This document shows, piece after piece, positions 1 through 11,281 of a stretch of 64,000 bases of DNA (its first letter is position 1; each line of letters starts with the position of its first letter). Below the pieces are notes generated by a model. The model worked only from the letters and a program-made list of their open reading frames with translations, ran no database searches and was not told the origin of the DNA. The stretch comes from Siphonodentalium dalli (Eukaryota; Mollusca; Scaphopoda; Gadilida; Siphonodentaliidae), in the NCBI GenBank assembly GCA_032622095.1, contig CP136069.1, positions 203,158,690-203,222,689 on the forward strand, read 5' to 3'. The translations under genes were made by a program, and so were the position numbers.

Positions 1-1140
1 TAATTTGGACAGTTACGGTATAATATAAACTGTAAGCAGTGGTCAAAGCACCATTTCTATGACACATTGTCAAAATTAGTGAACAGTGATAACTGATAAT
101 AATACTGTTCAAACAATCACGCATACTCATGTGCACATGTGTTATTGTTGCCATGTGTGAGATGTCAGGCAGATGAGCTGCGTGTTTATAAGCACCTGTC
201 GGCTTATTTGATCCTTTAATAGGGGAATGTGTAGTTCCCACCTACCTACCGGTACATGTATAGAGCACGTACCTATTATTGACATGTGACATGAACCAGT
301 GAATGAGAGTTAAGCATCCGCAAACTAAATTTTTAATGTAATTAGTCGGAAACTGGCTTGAAACAAAGGGATATAATCATATAACAAGACCCATATTAAG
401 CATGGCATTCGGTTTCAAATGGCCATGTTATTTATTAGTGAGGAATTGGTTGTTGGTAGCATCATGAGACTTCAATGTACATATACAACAGCCCTGTGAA
501 TTAGTGTCGCAATGGGCAGTGCCGAGAAAAAAGCTGACGTGAAAAGAATTTGAGCCGGCATTTTTTTAGCCAAGGAAAAGATATAGACATGTTCAATTAG
601 TTTGTGAAATTGATGTTTGTTGAAGCGCTAGCAATGCCATGATCCATATGGCACATGTCCACAAAATCATTTTACTTGCAATTTGTACACATTGACACAA
701 TCAGCTAGTGGGGTAAATATAAAATCTGACATGGTAATCCATCTCCAAGCAACCGGTTATGGTTGACAGAGCAAGCCGCACCAACTTGAATGGAGGTAAT
801 TGTGTCAGTCGCATGTGTGCGACATACCAATCATCTCACAATGTAGCCAATTGATGCTAGCGCTTTGATGTTTCCGACGAAACATATCAAACTTGACAAG
901 CACGTGCTCCGATGTTTTAAAACTTTTTCGACTGCGTGTTTCCGGTAAGTTAGTTTGGGACTATTATACTTACTCTAACTTCCCTGTTTGTTGGGACCAT
1001 ATGATGGGTTTCAACCTACATGGAGAATTGAATATCGATATTTTTATTTCAGACGATATTATTGACGATATCAAAATTAAAACTGGCTATACCCGATATA
1101 GCGTCTATCGCCCAGCACTATATGTCTGCCCTGGAAATTA
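1..1140. other. No gene recognised; TTC39C intron or upstream DNA
   Basis: AT-rich unique-looking sequence. The only open frame (893-1141, 82 residues) has no recognisable domain, no splice-supported link to TTC39C and no helical pattern typical of the missing N-terminus. I see no RNA gene. Confidence 0.5.
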
Positions 1141-1144
1141 ATTT

Positions 1145-1400
1145 TAAAGAGGCTTTGCTCGAGTCATGAATGTGGGGGAGGTGCACCAAAATTGATGAAA
1201 ATAGTTTTAGTCAAATTAGTGTCGATTTCCCCCAAATTGTTACATAATTATTCTTCTCCATGATTCGCAGAATTTAATTGATTAGGTTAATGATGCCACA
1301 TTGGTGCTGTTTAGTTCACAGATGGGGGGGGCTGTCAATGATAAGAATATATTTAGTCGCCAATATCCACCAAATTTATAAATAGTTACATGTATCCATG
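1145..1400. repeat. Diverged repeat, left copy
   Basis: The words GCTCGAGTCA, GGAGG, CACCAAAAT and 'gataagaat...tttagtcgc' occur here and again at 3205-3430. The two copies flank the 1.56-kb element at 1587-3145, so either the element landed in an older duplication or the block was duplicated with it. Confidence 0.5.
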
Positions 1401-1586
1401 ATTGAATTTGATATTTACCTGTATTCTTGAGCTGTATTTCGCTTGCGCGAAATTTCCAGGCCTGAGCTTTCGCTTGTTGTGGCTAATGTGTTTGTTCATG
1501 ATTTCAATTTAATATGTAATAAATCATAGAAGTGTTCTCTTTGTCTCTCCATGAATCATTCATAATTGAGTTAATAATATAATTTT

Positions 1587-3145
1587 TAGCTCAACTTTAC
1601 TTTGTAAAGTTTGAGCTATTGCCATGGCTTTGTCGTCCGTCGTCCATGTGTGCATGTGTACGTAAGGCATCAACAATGCAGGCTACAGGTCGTACCTTTG
1701 GTCGGATCATTATGAAATTTTTCATAGCTGTTGACATCAACATTTAGACCAGAATGATTAATTTTGGGGTCATTCGGACAAAAAAACGTACTGTTTGTCT
1801 GATCATCATAAAATTTGTCAAGAATGTTAATAATGACATGTAGATGGGAACGAGTCATTTTGGGGTCATTCGGACAAAAAACATGGCCGCCAGCAGCCAT
1901 CTTGGATTTTACTCTTTGTATGACTAAATCCTTTAGCACGGGCTACAGGTCGTACCTTTAGTCTGATCATCATAAAATTTGTCATGGCTGTTGACATTGG
2001 AATGTAGATGGGAAAAAAGTCATTTTGGGGTCATTCGGACAAAAAACATGGCCGTCAGCGGCCATCTTGGATTTCAAAATTTAATCCATTAGCACGGGCC
2101 ACATGTCGTACTGTTTGTCTGATCATCATGAAATTTGTCATGGATGATAATATTGACATGTAGATGGGAACGAGTAATTTTGGGGTCATTCGGCCAAAAA
2201 ACATGGTCGCCAGCAGCCATTTTGGATTTTACTCTTTGTATGACTAAATTTTTTAGCACGGGCTGCAGGTCGTACCTTTAGTCTGATCATCATAAAATTT
2301 GTCATGGATTTTAACAATGACATGTAGATGGGAACGAGTAATTTTGCGGTCATTCGGCCAAAAAACATGGTCGCCAGCAGCCATCTTGGATTTTACTCTT
2401 TGTATGACTAAATCCTTTAGCACGGGCTACAGGTCCTACTTTTAGTCTTATCGTCATAAAATTTGTCATGGCTGTTGAAATTGGAATGTAGATGGGAACG
2501 AGTCATTTTGGGGTCATTCGGACAAAAAACATGGCTGCCAGTGACCATCTTGGATTTAAATTTAATCCATTAGCATGGGCCACAGGTCGTACTGTTCGTC
2601 TGATCATCATGAAATTTGTCATGGATGATAATATTGACATGTAGATGGGAACGAGTAATTATGGGGTCATTCGACCAAAAAACATGGCCGCCAGCAGCCA
2701 TCTTGGATTTTACTCTTTGTATGACTAAATCCTTTAGCACGGGCTACAGGTTGTACCTTTAGTCTGATCATCATAAAATTTGTCATGAATGTTAATAATG
2801 ACATGTAGATGGAACGAGTCATTTTGGGGTCATTCGGCCAAAAAACATGGCCGCCAGCAGCCATCTTGGATTTTACTCTTTGTATGACTAAATTCTTTAG
2901 CACGGGCTACAGGTCGTACCTTTAGTCTGATCGTCATACAATTTGTCATGGATTTTAACGATGACATGTAGATGGGAACGACTCATTTTGGGGTCATTCG
3001 GCCGAAAACATGGCCGCCAGCATCCATCTTGGATTTTACTTTTCTCTTCATGTCTATAAACTAGTATTAGACATTCAACTTTCCACATTCCTAATCGCTC
3101 CATTGACTGTAATACATTAAATTATTCCCTTTCCAAGTTGAGCTA
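1587..3145. mobile_element. Repeat element with internal ~160-bp tandem units, copy 1
   Basis: It begins TAGCTCAACTT and ends AAGTTGAGCTA, an 11-base terminal inversion. The left end folds on itself (TAGCTCAA...TTGAGCTA), and all copies share CAGTGTCATTGACACTTTCAT-like sequence just after the right end, with its own small hairpin. Inside are about eight or nine imperfect ~160-bp units marked by 'cacgggctacaggtcgtacc', 'gacatgtagatggga', 'tttggggtcattcgg' and 'cagcagccatcttgg'. Open frames on the - strand merely translate the units. Related copies lie at 18052-19143 and 40570-41590. Confidence 0.7.
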
Positions 3146-3204
3146 CAGTGTCATTGACACTTTCATATCATATGAGGAGTCTAATTGTGTAGTTTAAATA
3201 TGTC

Positions 3205-3430
3205 AAAATGGGCGCTGCTCGAGTCAGTAATGGCGGAGAGGAGGGTCACCAAAATTTATAAAAATATTTTAGCACTAATTTCCACCAAATTTATTCACAT
3301 TCTCCATGATATATCATGTGATTCAAAGACTCCATATTGGTGATGTTTGGATCAGGGATGAGGAGGGGCACTAACATTGATAAGAATTATTTAGTCGCTG
3401 ATTTCCTCCAAAGTTATATATAGTCATCTC
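3205..3430. repeat. Diverged repeat, right copy
   Basis: Shares order and wording with 1145-1400 (GCTCGAGTCA, 'caccaaaattta', 'gataagaat.atttagtcgc'). Confidence 0.5.
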
Positions 3431-3659
3431 CATGATACAAGGAATCTGTTGTGGTTTGAAGAAACCAAAATGGCCTTATTCATTGATTAAATTGTTGCGA
3501 TTCGTTCATTAAATTTTAATTCAACTGATCACCTTTTTTTTGCAATAAATTTCAGAGGTTGTTTGTAATAATTAAGTTCAATTGGACATATAATAAACAT
3601 ATTATTACTACTGTGAATTGATCTCAGTCTCCACATCACATCTCTTTCAGAAGGTGATA

Positions 3660-3704
3660 TCCCGGATCAGACTCACAGCCTGAGGCAGCTCGTCTGATCC
3701 GGGT
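3660..3704. repeat. Short inverted repeat (hairpin)
   Basis: CCCGGATCAGAC is followed 19 bases later by its exact complement GTCTGATCCGGG. Twelve-base stem in a short spacer, function unknown. Confidence 0.6.
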
Positions 3705-3869
3705 TCTCACATTTCAACTCGGCGTGATATGGAGAGTCAGATCACTTCACTGTAGTGATAATCTCTATATATAAATATGTATATCAAACAATTATGGACA
3801 ATATTGGCATTATATTGTACATTGTCTGATATAAAGTTTTATTTGTAATCCATTCTCAATTTTTTTCAG

Positions 3870-3918
3870 AGATGACAGCCTTTTGATGCAAGCTGGATAC
3901 ACCTTTGTCTATTTCATG
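3870..3918 (+). CDS. TTC39C: TTC39C-like exon (first one visible)
   Basis: A T-rich tract ending in cag precedes 3870 and a gtaatt donor follows 3918. The 49 bases start with one base completing a split codon and then read DDSLLMQAGYTFVYFM, ending on a codon boundary. This fits the N-terminal TTC39C helix that precedes the MTFEEE-type segment. The upstream partner must end two bases into a codon; I found no convincing exon for it in 1-3869. Confidence 0.75.
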
Positions 3919-3954
3919 GTAATTTATAAGGACATAATAAAAATATATTACATT

Positions 3955-4075
3955 CCTACGTATGATTTACCTTGATTTCTTGAGTGATTATCCTACATAT
4001 GATTTACCTTGATTTGGTGTGATTTACCTTGATTTCTCAAGTGATTATTCTACATGTACATGTATGTATGATTTA
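3955..4075. repeat. Short tandem repeat in intron
   Basis: The phrase 'atgatttaccttgattt' and 'gtgattattctaca' repeat about three times just after the first visible exon. No gene content. Confidence 0.55.
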
Positions 4076-4496
4076 AGTAGAATAAAAAAGTTTTAATAGT
4101 GATTTTTAATGCTGATACATGCATTTAAAGTTTGTTACATTACAAGTAGATTCAGGCCTTAAAATCCATATATTTTGCGAGAATCAAAATATATCATTTC
4201 TACAGTGAATCAGCTGCTTTTATGAGATTCTACTGGTAACTAAGAATCAATATTCGGATTTTAAGCCCTGAGATTATAAAAGTACTAACGCAGAAATAGC
4301 TCTGATTTCATTGATTTGTTCACATGTACAAAGCTTAATTAAACAATTTGTGTGACTTTTATTGCTTTACCCATTTGTGTATTAGCAACTTGTATATTAC
4401 AGTAGTACATGCATATTACAGTATGTCAAGTTGAGTTTCAGTAGTTGTTGATTCTTCTCATAATTTTTACATCCCTGTTTATCTCTCCATTTGTAG

Positions 4497-4625
4497 CAAG
4501 CACTGATGTCATTTGAGGATGACAAACTAGCTCAAGCTGTTAAAATACTGGAGGAGACTGGAAAACGTTGCCAGAATGATGATAATATCTTTAAATCTAT
4601 GAAGAAAAAAATAACGAAAAGACAG
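4497..4625 (+). CDS. TTC39C: TTC39C-like exon
   Basis: Flanked by ttgtag and gtatga. It has 129 bases in phase 0 at both ends and encodes 43 residues starting QALMSFEDDKLAQAV and ending KKITKRQ. The segment is helical and lysine-rich, and corresponds to the 'MMTFEEEK...KIKK' part of TTC39C, the end of the first TPR-like helical pair. The ORF continues cleanly from the previous exon. Confidence 0.88.
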
Positions 4626-4931
4626 GTATGATTGTGTAGCCACAGATCGAGTGCTTTACAACAGCAATTTTGATGTAATGGTATCCCTAGTGTCGTTGGG
4701 AGAATTCTCATTCCATAAAAACAATTGCGAATACCTACCAGTGTTTAGGTAACGAAACATTGCAACAAGACGTGAAGTTAAATTCGCAGGTAAAATAAGT
4801 GTACTGACAATTTTTTGTTAATGTTAACTTTCTTAATTTATTTTGATATCGGACTTCACTACATTCATTACAACATGTTAAACCATGAAATATTCCTGAC
4901 CATTCTTCAATATCTGGACCTCGTCCACATA

Positions 4932-5301
4932 CCCTGCTGGACAAAACAAGTGTCCATTGGCACTGCGGTGTATTTGCCGTTCGGCCGCGGTGTCAGAGTT
5001 TGTAACCACAGTTGAACGGCAAGTACATTCAGACACTGCGGCCAAACAGCAAGTTCACTGCGGCCGAAAGGCAACTACCCTCGCAGTCGAATGGCATGTA
5101 CACCGCGGTTAGATTTCTGGTTTGTATTGTCTTTTTTAAGTTTGATGAATGTACACCGTGGCAACTACACCATGCTGAATGGCAATTATACCGCGGCCCA
5201 ACTGTAGTTAGCCGGTGGAGCCGCAGTGTAGTTGCATTTCGGCCGCGGTGGCAATGCTAACCGCACCGCAGTTAAGTGGACACTTGTTTTGTCCAGCAGG
5301 G
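4932..5301. mobile_element. 370-bp MITE with perfect 26-bp terminal inverted repeats and TA target
   Basis: The left end CCCTGCTGGACAAAACAAGT plus six further bases is exactly repeated in inverted form at the right end, and TA flanks both sides (4930-4931, 5302-5303). The interior is a run of short GC-rich imperfect repeats around CCGCGG and 'cggcaa'. The perfect ends suggest a young insertion. It stops five bases before the TTAA MITE at 5308. Confidence 0.85.
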
Positions 5302-5307
5302 TAGTCA

Positions 5308-5706
5308 TTAACCCTTTACCCAACAAACCGGCCAAAACCGGCCAAATACAGCTTCAACAGCCTAAAATATCTTCGGTCTGTCTCAATAGAACCATATAAA
5401 TATGGATATCATTGGAACCGGCTCATTGACCACATTGTGATGGTTACAGTTATGCCCTGTGCCAATGCATTCTCTTATATATGCGAGTCGACCATAGGTC
5501 GCCTCGCATATATAAGAGAACGCATTGGCCTAAAAAAATCTTTTTTTAACACTTTTTACCATTTTTTCTTACATTCTTTAACAATTTTATAATTTTTAAT
5601 GTGTTAAGCCAATGCATTCTCTTATATATGCGAGGCGACCTATGGTCGACTCGCATATATAAGAGAATGCATTGGCACAGGGCCGTTATGTTGGGTAAAG
5701 GGTTAA
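5308..5706 (+). mobile_element. TTAA double-hairpin MITE (family A), complete copy
   Basis: TTAA flanks ends CCCTTTACCCAACA...TGTTGGGTAAAGGG, typical of piggyBac-type elements (TTAA duplication, CCC start). Inside are two 67-bp hairpins: a 26-bp perfect stem beginning CCAATGCATTCTCTTATA, one T:C mismatch, five more pairs and an ATA loop. The second hairpin is the reverse complement of the first. No coding capacity, so it is non-autonomous. Confidence 0.9.
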
Positions 5707-5756
5707 TGAGATCCATCAGAACAGAGTGTTAGTTGAGAATGTGGTTTTAGTGCTAC

Positions 5757-5851
5757 AGGTCAAAGTTCTGGAGTAGCATTCCATATATGGAAGTCATGAA
5801 TAATTCAAAAGCTCCATATATGGAAATGCTACTCCAAAACTTTGATCTGGC
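5757..5851. repeat. Imperfect palindrome
   Basis: The left arm around 'ggagtagcattccatatatgg' is inverted 40 bases later as 'ccatatatggaaatgctactcc'. Probably the remains of a hairpin MITE; it makes the 75-residue open frame at 5787 meaningless. Confidence 0.6.
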
Positions 5852-6109
5852 TGGAAGAATCTCTGAAACCACGGAACGGAGCTGGATGAATACAATACAG
5901 CCACGACCCAGTGATCTCACGTATTATAATGACACTGAAGAAACATCTGGTGTTACTTTAATATATACATGTACTGTAGCGATATTTCACTTGAAACATT
6001 CACGATTAATATAGCAAACTTGTTTTTTTATTATTTTTTTTATTTATTTCCAAATTTCAGTAGTCATTTTTCTGAACGGAATATCAAATAATTGTCAACG
6101 TAAGTTATC

Positions 6110-6794
6110 TCTTCTATATATTTTGACAACTCCTGGTATTCGAGAGATAGCCCACACCCTCCGGACCTCAATGATATGATCGTGAATGAGTATTGATATA
6201 CCCCACTAAACTTTGACAAACACCAGTAATGGTGTGTAGATCATTTACATATCTCTCCTATATATTTTGATACAATCTATCTAATTTACATATCTCTCTT
6301 ATATATTTATGTTTGTGTGTGTGTTGTACTTCATACAAATCTACGATTCTCGACCGATCGAGACGAAACTTGGTACGTGTGTGTAGTTTGACCAGGCGGT
6401 GGTCGTTGTCGTATTGGCGAGCCCGTGCGACGCCCGTGCAGCGCATGCGCAGACGAGATCTCGGAAACGGGTGGAGCTATCGACTTGAAATTTGCTATGT
6501 GAATGTATCTTGCGCCGGGTACAAATTTTATCGGGTCGCCGAGCCCGTGCGACGCCCGTGCAGCGCATGCGCAGACGAGATATCGGAAACGGTGGAGCTA
6601 TCGACTTGAAATTTGGCATGTGAATGTATCTTGCGCCGGGTACAAATTTTCATGCGCAGACCAGATCTCGGAAACTGGTGGAGCTACCGGGTACAAATTT
6701 TTCTTATTGAAACGCGTGGAGCTAAAAATAAAAAAATATATATATAAAAATGTCATGTTTCGGACAAGCCGCCGGTGGCGGGCTAACCTGCTAG
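6110..6794 (+). mobile_element. Helitron-like element, upstream member
   Basis: The right end is a GC hairpin (CCGCC GGT GGCGG) followed by ...CTGCTAG, the CTRR-type Helitron terminus, at 6791-6794. A plausible start is the TCTTCTATATATTTTG motif near 6110, but the left end is uncertain. Inside, 6415-6710 carries about three copies of a ~120-bp unit with 'gcagcgcatgcgcagac' and 'gccgggtacaaatttt'. Confidence 0.5.
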
Positions 6795-7197
6795 TCTACT
6801 ATATATTTTGGGACTTCTGTTTGTCTGTTTGTCTATGGCCGGGAAAACTGCCGGGCGGATTTAGCCCAAACTTGCTATCTAAGGGTAAAATCCCAGATGG
6901 AGTGTCATCGCACCGCTTCTGAGAACGTCAGAGCACTCATTCTCCAATCCCCCGCCACCGCAATGGAAATTCATGGGTTAATCGCGTGATATTTAAGGAG
7001 CGTTCGTATCCGCAGTGTCGTTGATAAAGAGCGTGTATGTGTCCAGACATGAGCGTGTTGTGTCTGTGTACAGGTATGAGCGTGTTGTCTGTGCTCTGTG
7101 TTCGTACTTAGGGGTTCCTGGGAATTGGGGAGATTTTCATCGGGTCAGTTTTTCCGCCCGAGGTGACCTTCACCTTGAAACGGGCACCCACAAATGA
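6795..7197 (+). mobile_element. Helitron-like element, second member (5' part)
   Basis: Begins TCTACTATATATTTTGGG, matching the classical Helitron start (TCTMCTA), immediately after the CTAG end of the previous copy. The interior resembles the next copy for about 60 bp and then diverges. I see no Rep/helicase coding sequence. Confidence 0.5.
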
Positions 7198-7405
7198 TCT
7201 AATATATATTTTGGGACTTCTGTCTGTTTGTCTGTTAGCTATGGCCGGGAAAACTGCTGGACGGATTTCGATGAAATTTGATACCTACAGGTAATTTTGT
7301 CTGGGGAGTCTTTTGGACGGGTCAAATAGTGACTCCGACCCGACCTTGACCTTCAAAGTTGTCAGTTCAAGGTAAAAGCCCGGACGAAGTCGGGTCACCT
7401 GCTAG
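7198..7405 (+). mobile_element. Helitron-like element, short complete copy (208 bp)
   Basis: Starts TCTAATATATATTTTGGG and ends with a hairpin (CCCGG..CGAAGT.CGGG) followed by TCACCTGCTAG and then T. It is non-autonomous. Together with the preceding copy it forms a head-to-tail series. Confidence 0.55.
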
Positions 7406-7599
7406 TTTTTATATATTTGATATCCAAATAGTCATAAAACGACATCATTGTTACAAACGGATTACACGCACTGACTATTATCGGCACAATCATTACCATA
7501 ATGTTTATGCCCAATAATACGTCCCGAATAAAGTAGTAAATATTTACATTTATGCATAGTTCACCCATTGTGTTCTCTCAAATTGTACAGTCGATGTGG

Positions 7600-7666
7600 A
7601 TGGAATTATTTGGGAGACTCGCATATATAAGAGAATACACTGGCACAGGATCTTTAATAAAGGGTT
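7600..7666. mobile_element. Fragment of family B hairpin MITE
   Basis: Half a hairpin ('gactcgcatatataagagaat'-type) followed by 'ggcacaggatcttta' and the right end AAAGGGTTAA. It lies just before the acceptor of the large TTC39C exon. Confidence 0.6.
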
Positions 7667-7709
7667 AAAGGTTTATAGTCTTCACACAGCAACCTTTTCC
7701 TTCTTTCAG

Positions 7710-8268
7710 GATGTAAATATTGTTAACTTCGAGAGCAAAATTCAGCGGCAGGTTATTATGGCCGACTGTCTGCAGTACCAGGCCATACTCACGATGACTA
7801 ATCAAGATATCTCGAGCTATATCAAAGGTGGCTGGTACCTCCGAAAAGCATGGAAAATTTACGAGAAATGCTACAAAGAAGTTACTCAAATGAACCAGAA
7901 ATCAGCCCAAAATAAATCAATTAACGATTCAAAACTGTCTCAAGAAGAACAGCAAGACCGTATTCATTATGACCCGAGTCTGCTGAATGTCGATGAGCTT
8001 CCGGACGATATACTTACCCGTTTACAAGGGGCCGTAAGCTTTGGTTATGGTACTTTTCAGTTGTCAATATCACTAGTCCCGCCAAAAATTCTCAAGATTA
8101 TAGAATTTTTAGGATTTGAGGGTGATCGTCAGGTTGGGCTGGATTGTCTTAAGTACACATGCCGGAGTCTGGATATGAAGGCTCCGTTAGCTACTTTGGC
8201 ATTACTATGGTATCACACAGTTCTTCGCCCTTTCTTTGCACTAGATGGGGCCAACAATTTCTCCGCAG
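7710..8268 (+). CDS. TTC39C: TTC39C-like exon (largest, core of the Iml2/TTC39 domain)
   Basis: The acceptor is ttctttcag and the donor gtgagc. The 559 bases start in phase 0 and end one base into a codon. It encodes about 186 residues, including IQRQVIMADCLQYQA, SSYIKGGWYLRKAWKIYEKC, RLQGAVSFGYGTFQLSIS, KILKIIEFLGFEGDRQ, and MKAPLATLALLWYHTV followed by RPFFALDG. These are the most conserved blocks of the family and place it with TTC39C rather than TTC39A/B. A poorly conserved polar linker (about residues 68-95 of the exon) separates two helical halves, as in the family. Confidence 0.96.
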
Positions 8269-8299
8269 GTGAGCACTATAATGTAATAGTCTGAGTTTT

Positions 8300-9270
8300 C
8301 TCATGTCATTTATAATTATTGCTGATGAATGTATATTTGTATTAAAGGCACGTGAGGCCTTAGTTGTCGAAAATATTCATATTTGTTCCAATCACCGTTA
8401 ACAGAAAATCATTAAAACGCATACAGTTTCGTTCATATATACCATGACCATCGCGCAAACAGCATGTTATCACAAAGACCTACTATATTTTACCTAAGCA
8501 AGAGCCTGGTTGGGTTACAGAAGACAGCACAATGCTACTGGCTAATCACACACAAATGGCATAAACGCTCTTTATTAGTTCCATATCAGGAATTCACCAA
8601 CAAAGAACGCTCTTTATGTTTACCATCATAATATAAACAAACACCAGAAACGTAACTTTTTATGCTTTTGTTTACATAACAATGGTCAAACATTTGACAA
8701 TAACATACTGTTTATGCGATATTTCTTATTTGTATACGGACAAAGTCTGTCTACATTTTGATGTTCTTTCTGTTTGTGGCGGTTTTTGACGGGTGGAAAT
8801 ATTTTCACAGGATACCCACCGCCTTTATATGAACAGGCCTTTAGATCAGAGTGAATTGGTCACATGATGGCGACCAATACTTTGGACCGGTAGGACAAAA
8901 AATGTCACAATTTACACCAAAAAACTTGAATTGTTGCATTCAATTTCTGAGAAGGACTGTTTCCAAGAATTTTTATTATATGCCCTTTTGAAAAAAGGTC
9001 GTATTATGTAATCAGTCTGTCCGTTTCCGATCGATAACTCCAGTTTGGAATATTTGTTCTGAACCAAAGTTGGTATGGTTATTTCCCAGCTAAAGACACA
9101 GGCCAAGTTCATATATGGGTTCTGTCAAATTATTTTCACATGAGTTACAGCCAATGGCACTGAAATTAGGGGTATATCAGATATTCTTTCAAAGCTCAAT
9201 TTTTATTATTTTATTTTGCGGTAGTACAATTCAAAATTGTTAAAGGGCATATTTTGCCATGCCCTAATGA
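8300..9270. other. Intron without recognised features
   Basis: AT-rich intronic sequence after the largest exon. I see no repeat family or gene; the open frame at 8912-9112 (-) lacks recognisable content. Confidence 0.5.
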
Positions 9271-9339
9271 TGCTCTTGTTCATTGATATCAATATGAAAT
9301 TCGACATTTCAGTGTTTCTAAGTAAAACAGGTGTATAAA

Positions 9340-9775
9340 CATAACTATGCAATGGCGCATATTCCAAATCTCATGTTTATTTTGGGCACAACATTCACCG
9401 ACTTTAATTTCTCCCCAGAGGGTGAATTTAGTGACACAATTCCGCATGATGGCTAGCGTCACCAAATTCACACTCTGGCAACCTCATTCTGCTGAGGCTT
9501 CAACTGCTATGGCAGACCTAGGATCAGTTTGAAGTTCCCCAGTTGAAGTTGGTGATGTTCACCCATTAGTCACCTCGATTTGGCATTTTATCTTCTGTAC
9601 ATTGGGGGCTATAGAAACTGAACAGAAGGGAAAAAGTAATGGAAAACAGTATTAATTTTAGACTATATACTTCCCAGAAGATGAGGCCTAAGCAGAATGA
9701 GGTCCCCAGAAGGTTAATTTAGTGATGCTAGCCTGCTGTGTGAGTCACTAAATTCACCCTCTGGGGACAAACTAT
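9340..9775. mobile_element. Degenerate long form of the hAT-type palindromic element (family H)
   Basis: Inverted blocks around 'gtgaatttagtgac' and 'gtcaccaaattcac', the marker 'gtccccagaaggttaattt' at the right, and the central words 'gggagacctagga', 'gatgttcacccatta' and 'aactgaacagaaggg' match the longer copy at 45763-46193. Confidence 0.6.
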
Positions 9776-9833
9776 TTCACGGCTTGTACAAAGTAATAAA
9801 AATAATTCACTCAAACCTATACCACTATTCTCA

Positions 9834-10195
9834 AAGTAATTGACCAGAAAAACGGGGTGATACCACGGTCATGACCGCGGTGATACCGGTAATAAACGGT
9901 AACGGTATCGAGATGGTCACGGCGGTGGAGTTACGGTATTGGGCGATAATGATACCGCAGTCTTTTAGCGGGCACCGCATTAATTTTTTTGAATACCGCG
10001 GTCTTTTAGCGGGCACTGCATTAATTTTTTTGAATACCGCTGTGATGTTCATGGAACTCTTTGAGGGGAGGTATTTACTCCCACATACTTGTTCGCATTA
10101 ACAAGCGGTATCAGTACCGCGGTATTGGAGGATACCGCGGTATAGTACCGCGGTATTAACGGGGTGACACCACGTTATTGGTGGTCAATTACTTT
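9834..10195. mobile_element. MITE rich in CCGCGGTAT, 14-bp terminal inverted repeats
   Basis: AAAGTAATTGACCA at the left is exactly inverted as TGGTCAATTACTTT at the right. The interior is full of short palindromic words (ACCGCGGT, GGTATTACCG-like) and a 55-bp direct repeat containing 'cttttagcgggcac'. Confidence 0.65.
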
Positions 10196-10239
10196 AAGTA
10201 AACACGAGGTTTTGATGTTGGTGAGTACCACACATACAA

Positions 10240-10380
10240 AATGGCCGAGGCGAGTGCAAACACACAAAAAACATAATATATGAGGAACGAGCCTAGTGCA
10301 AACACACACAAACATAATATATGAGGAATGGCCGAGGCTAGTGCAAACACACAAAAAACATAATATATGAGGAACTGACA
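10240..10380. repeat. Tandem repeat, about 46-bp unit, three copies
   Basis: Units carry 'gtgcaaacacacaaaaaaca' and 'taatatatgaggaa'. Open frames on the - strand here (repeating YYVFCVFALA) are translations of the repeat. Confidence 0.8.
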
Positions 10381-10769
10381 CAAAACATAGCATTTTGACT
10401 GTTACTGCTAGTTTATTTTTGAAACAAGTTGATATCTTATTTGTTCGGAAATACTCGGTGGTTTTCTATAACATTCTGATCAAAGTTGCCAGTCGGAGGT
10501 GTGTGAAATACACCAGTCCATACATCTTAGAGAATCCTTTGACTTTGGTCAGAATGTTAGAGTAAACAAATATGAATTTGGACATAAATGAGGTATCCGC
10601 TTGTTTGAAAAGTAGTATAGCATCTGATCGTAGCTGACAAAATACTATGTACATGTAATATGTCGTATCTTAGTCCATTACCTTTTTCCTCGCTTCTATT
10701 CAAGTTTTCGATGACAACAGCCATTTTGAATGCGTGATAGTCATCAACTCGAAACCACGTGATTCTCCA

Positions 10770-10885
10770 CAGTGTATAAAGCAGTCTTTGGCAGTCGATA
10801 TACATACCGTAACATGACAACTATCTCCACAGTGTATAAAGCGGTCTCTGGCAGTGGATGTACATACCATAACATGACAACTATT
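10770..10885. repeat. Tandem duplication, about 54-bp unit
   Basis: 'tctccacagtgtataaagc' followed by 'tctttggcagtcgatatacataccgtaacatgacaacta' is repeated once with few changes. Two copies only. Confidence 0.7.
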
Positions 10886-11147
10886 CGGCTAATGAAATTT
10901 GAACTATTGCTGGTGTGGATTGATATTATTCCTGAATTGAAGCAAACAAGTCTTGAAATAATGTCTGTCATTTGCCATCCCGCACAGAGGGCTAGCATCA
11001 CTAAATTCACTCTCTGAGGACCTCATTCTGCTTAGGCCTCCCCATCTTCTAGGAAGTATCGGCACCATACTTCTCGTTTTTACTACTGTACTTCTTGTTT
11101 CGACTATCCTACTTATTGATTCTACTGCTTTACTTCTTGTTTCTAAG

Positions 11148-11245
11148 GAACAAAAGAAGCTGAGGCTATTATCGGCGAGAAGGAGGCGGAGTTTCCAAAC
11201 TCATCTTTATTCATGTTCTTCCGTGGAAGAATTCACAGGCTGCGA
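11148..11245 (+). CDS. TTC39C: TTC39C-like exon
   Basis: The acceptor ttctaag precedes two bases that complete a Gly codon with the previous exon; the donor is gtaagt. It reads TKEAEAIIGEKEAEFPNSSL then FMFFRGRIHRLR. The block PNSSLFMFF-GRI is a TTC39 signature at the start of the C-terminal TPR repeats. Length 98 = 2 + 96, ending in phase 0. Confidence 0.95.
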
Positions 11246-11263
11246 GTAAGTTTAATATATATG

Positions 11264-11281
11264 AATACACACACACACACA
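11264..11281. repeat. (AC)n microsatellite
   Basis: Nine AC units just downstream of the exon ending at 11245. Confidence 0.8.

Noticed and set aside
893-1141. 82-residue frame as the missing TTC39C N-terminus
   Set aside because: The residues do not match the family's N-terminal helices, and there is no donor leaving two bases as required by the exon at 3870.
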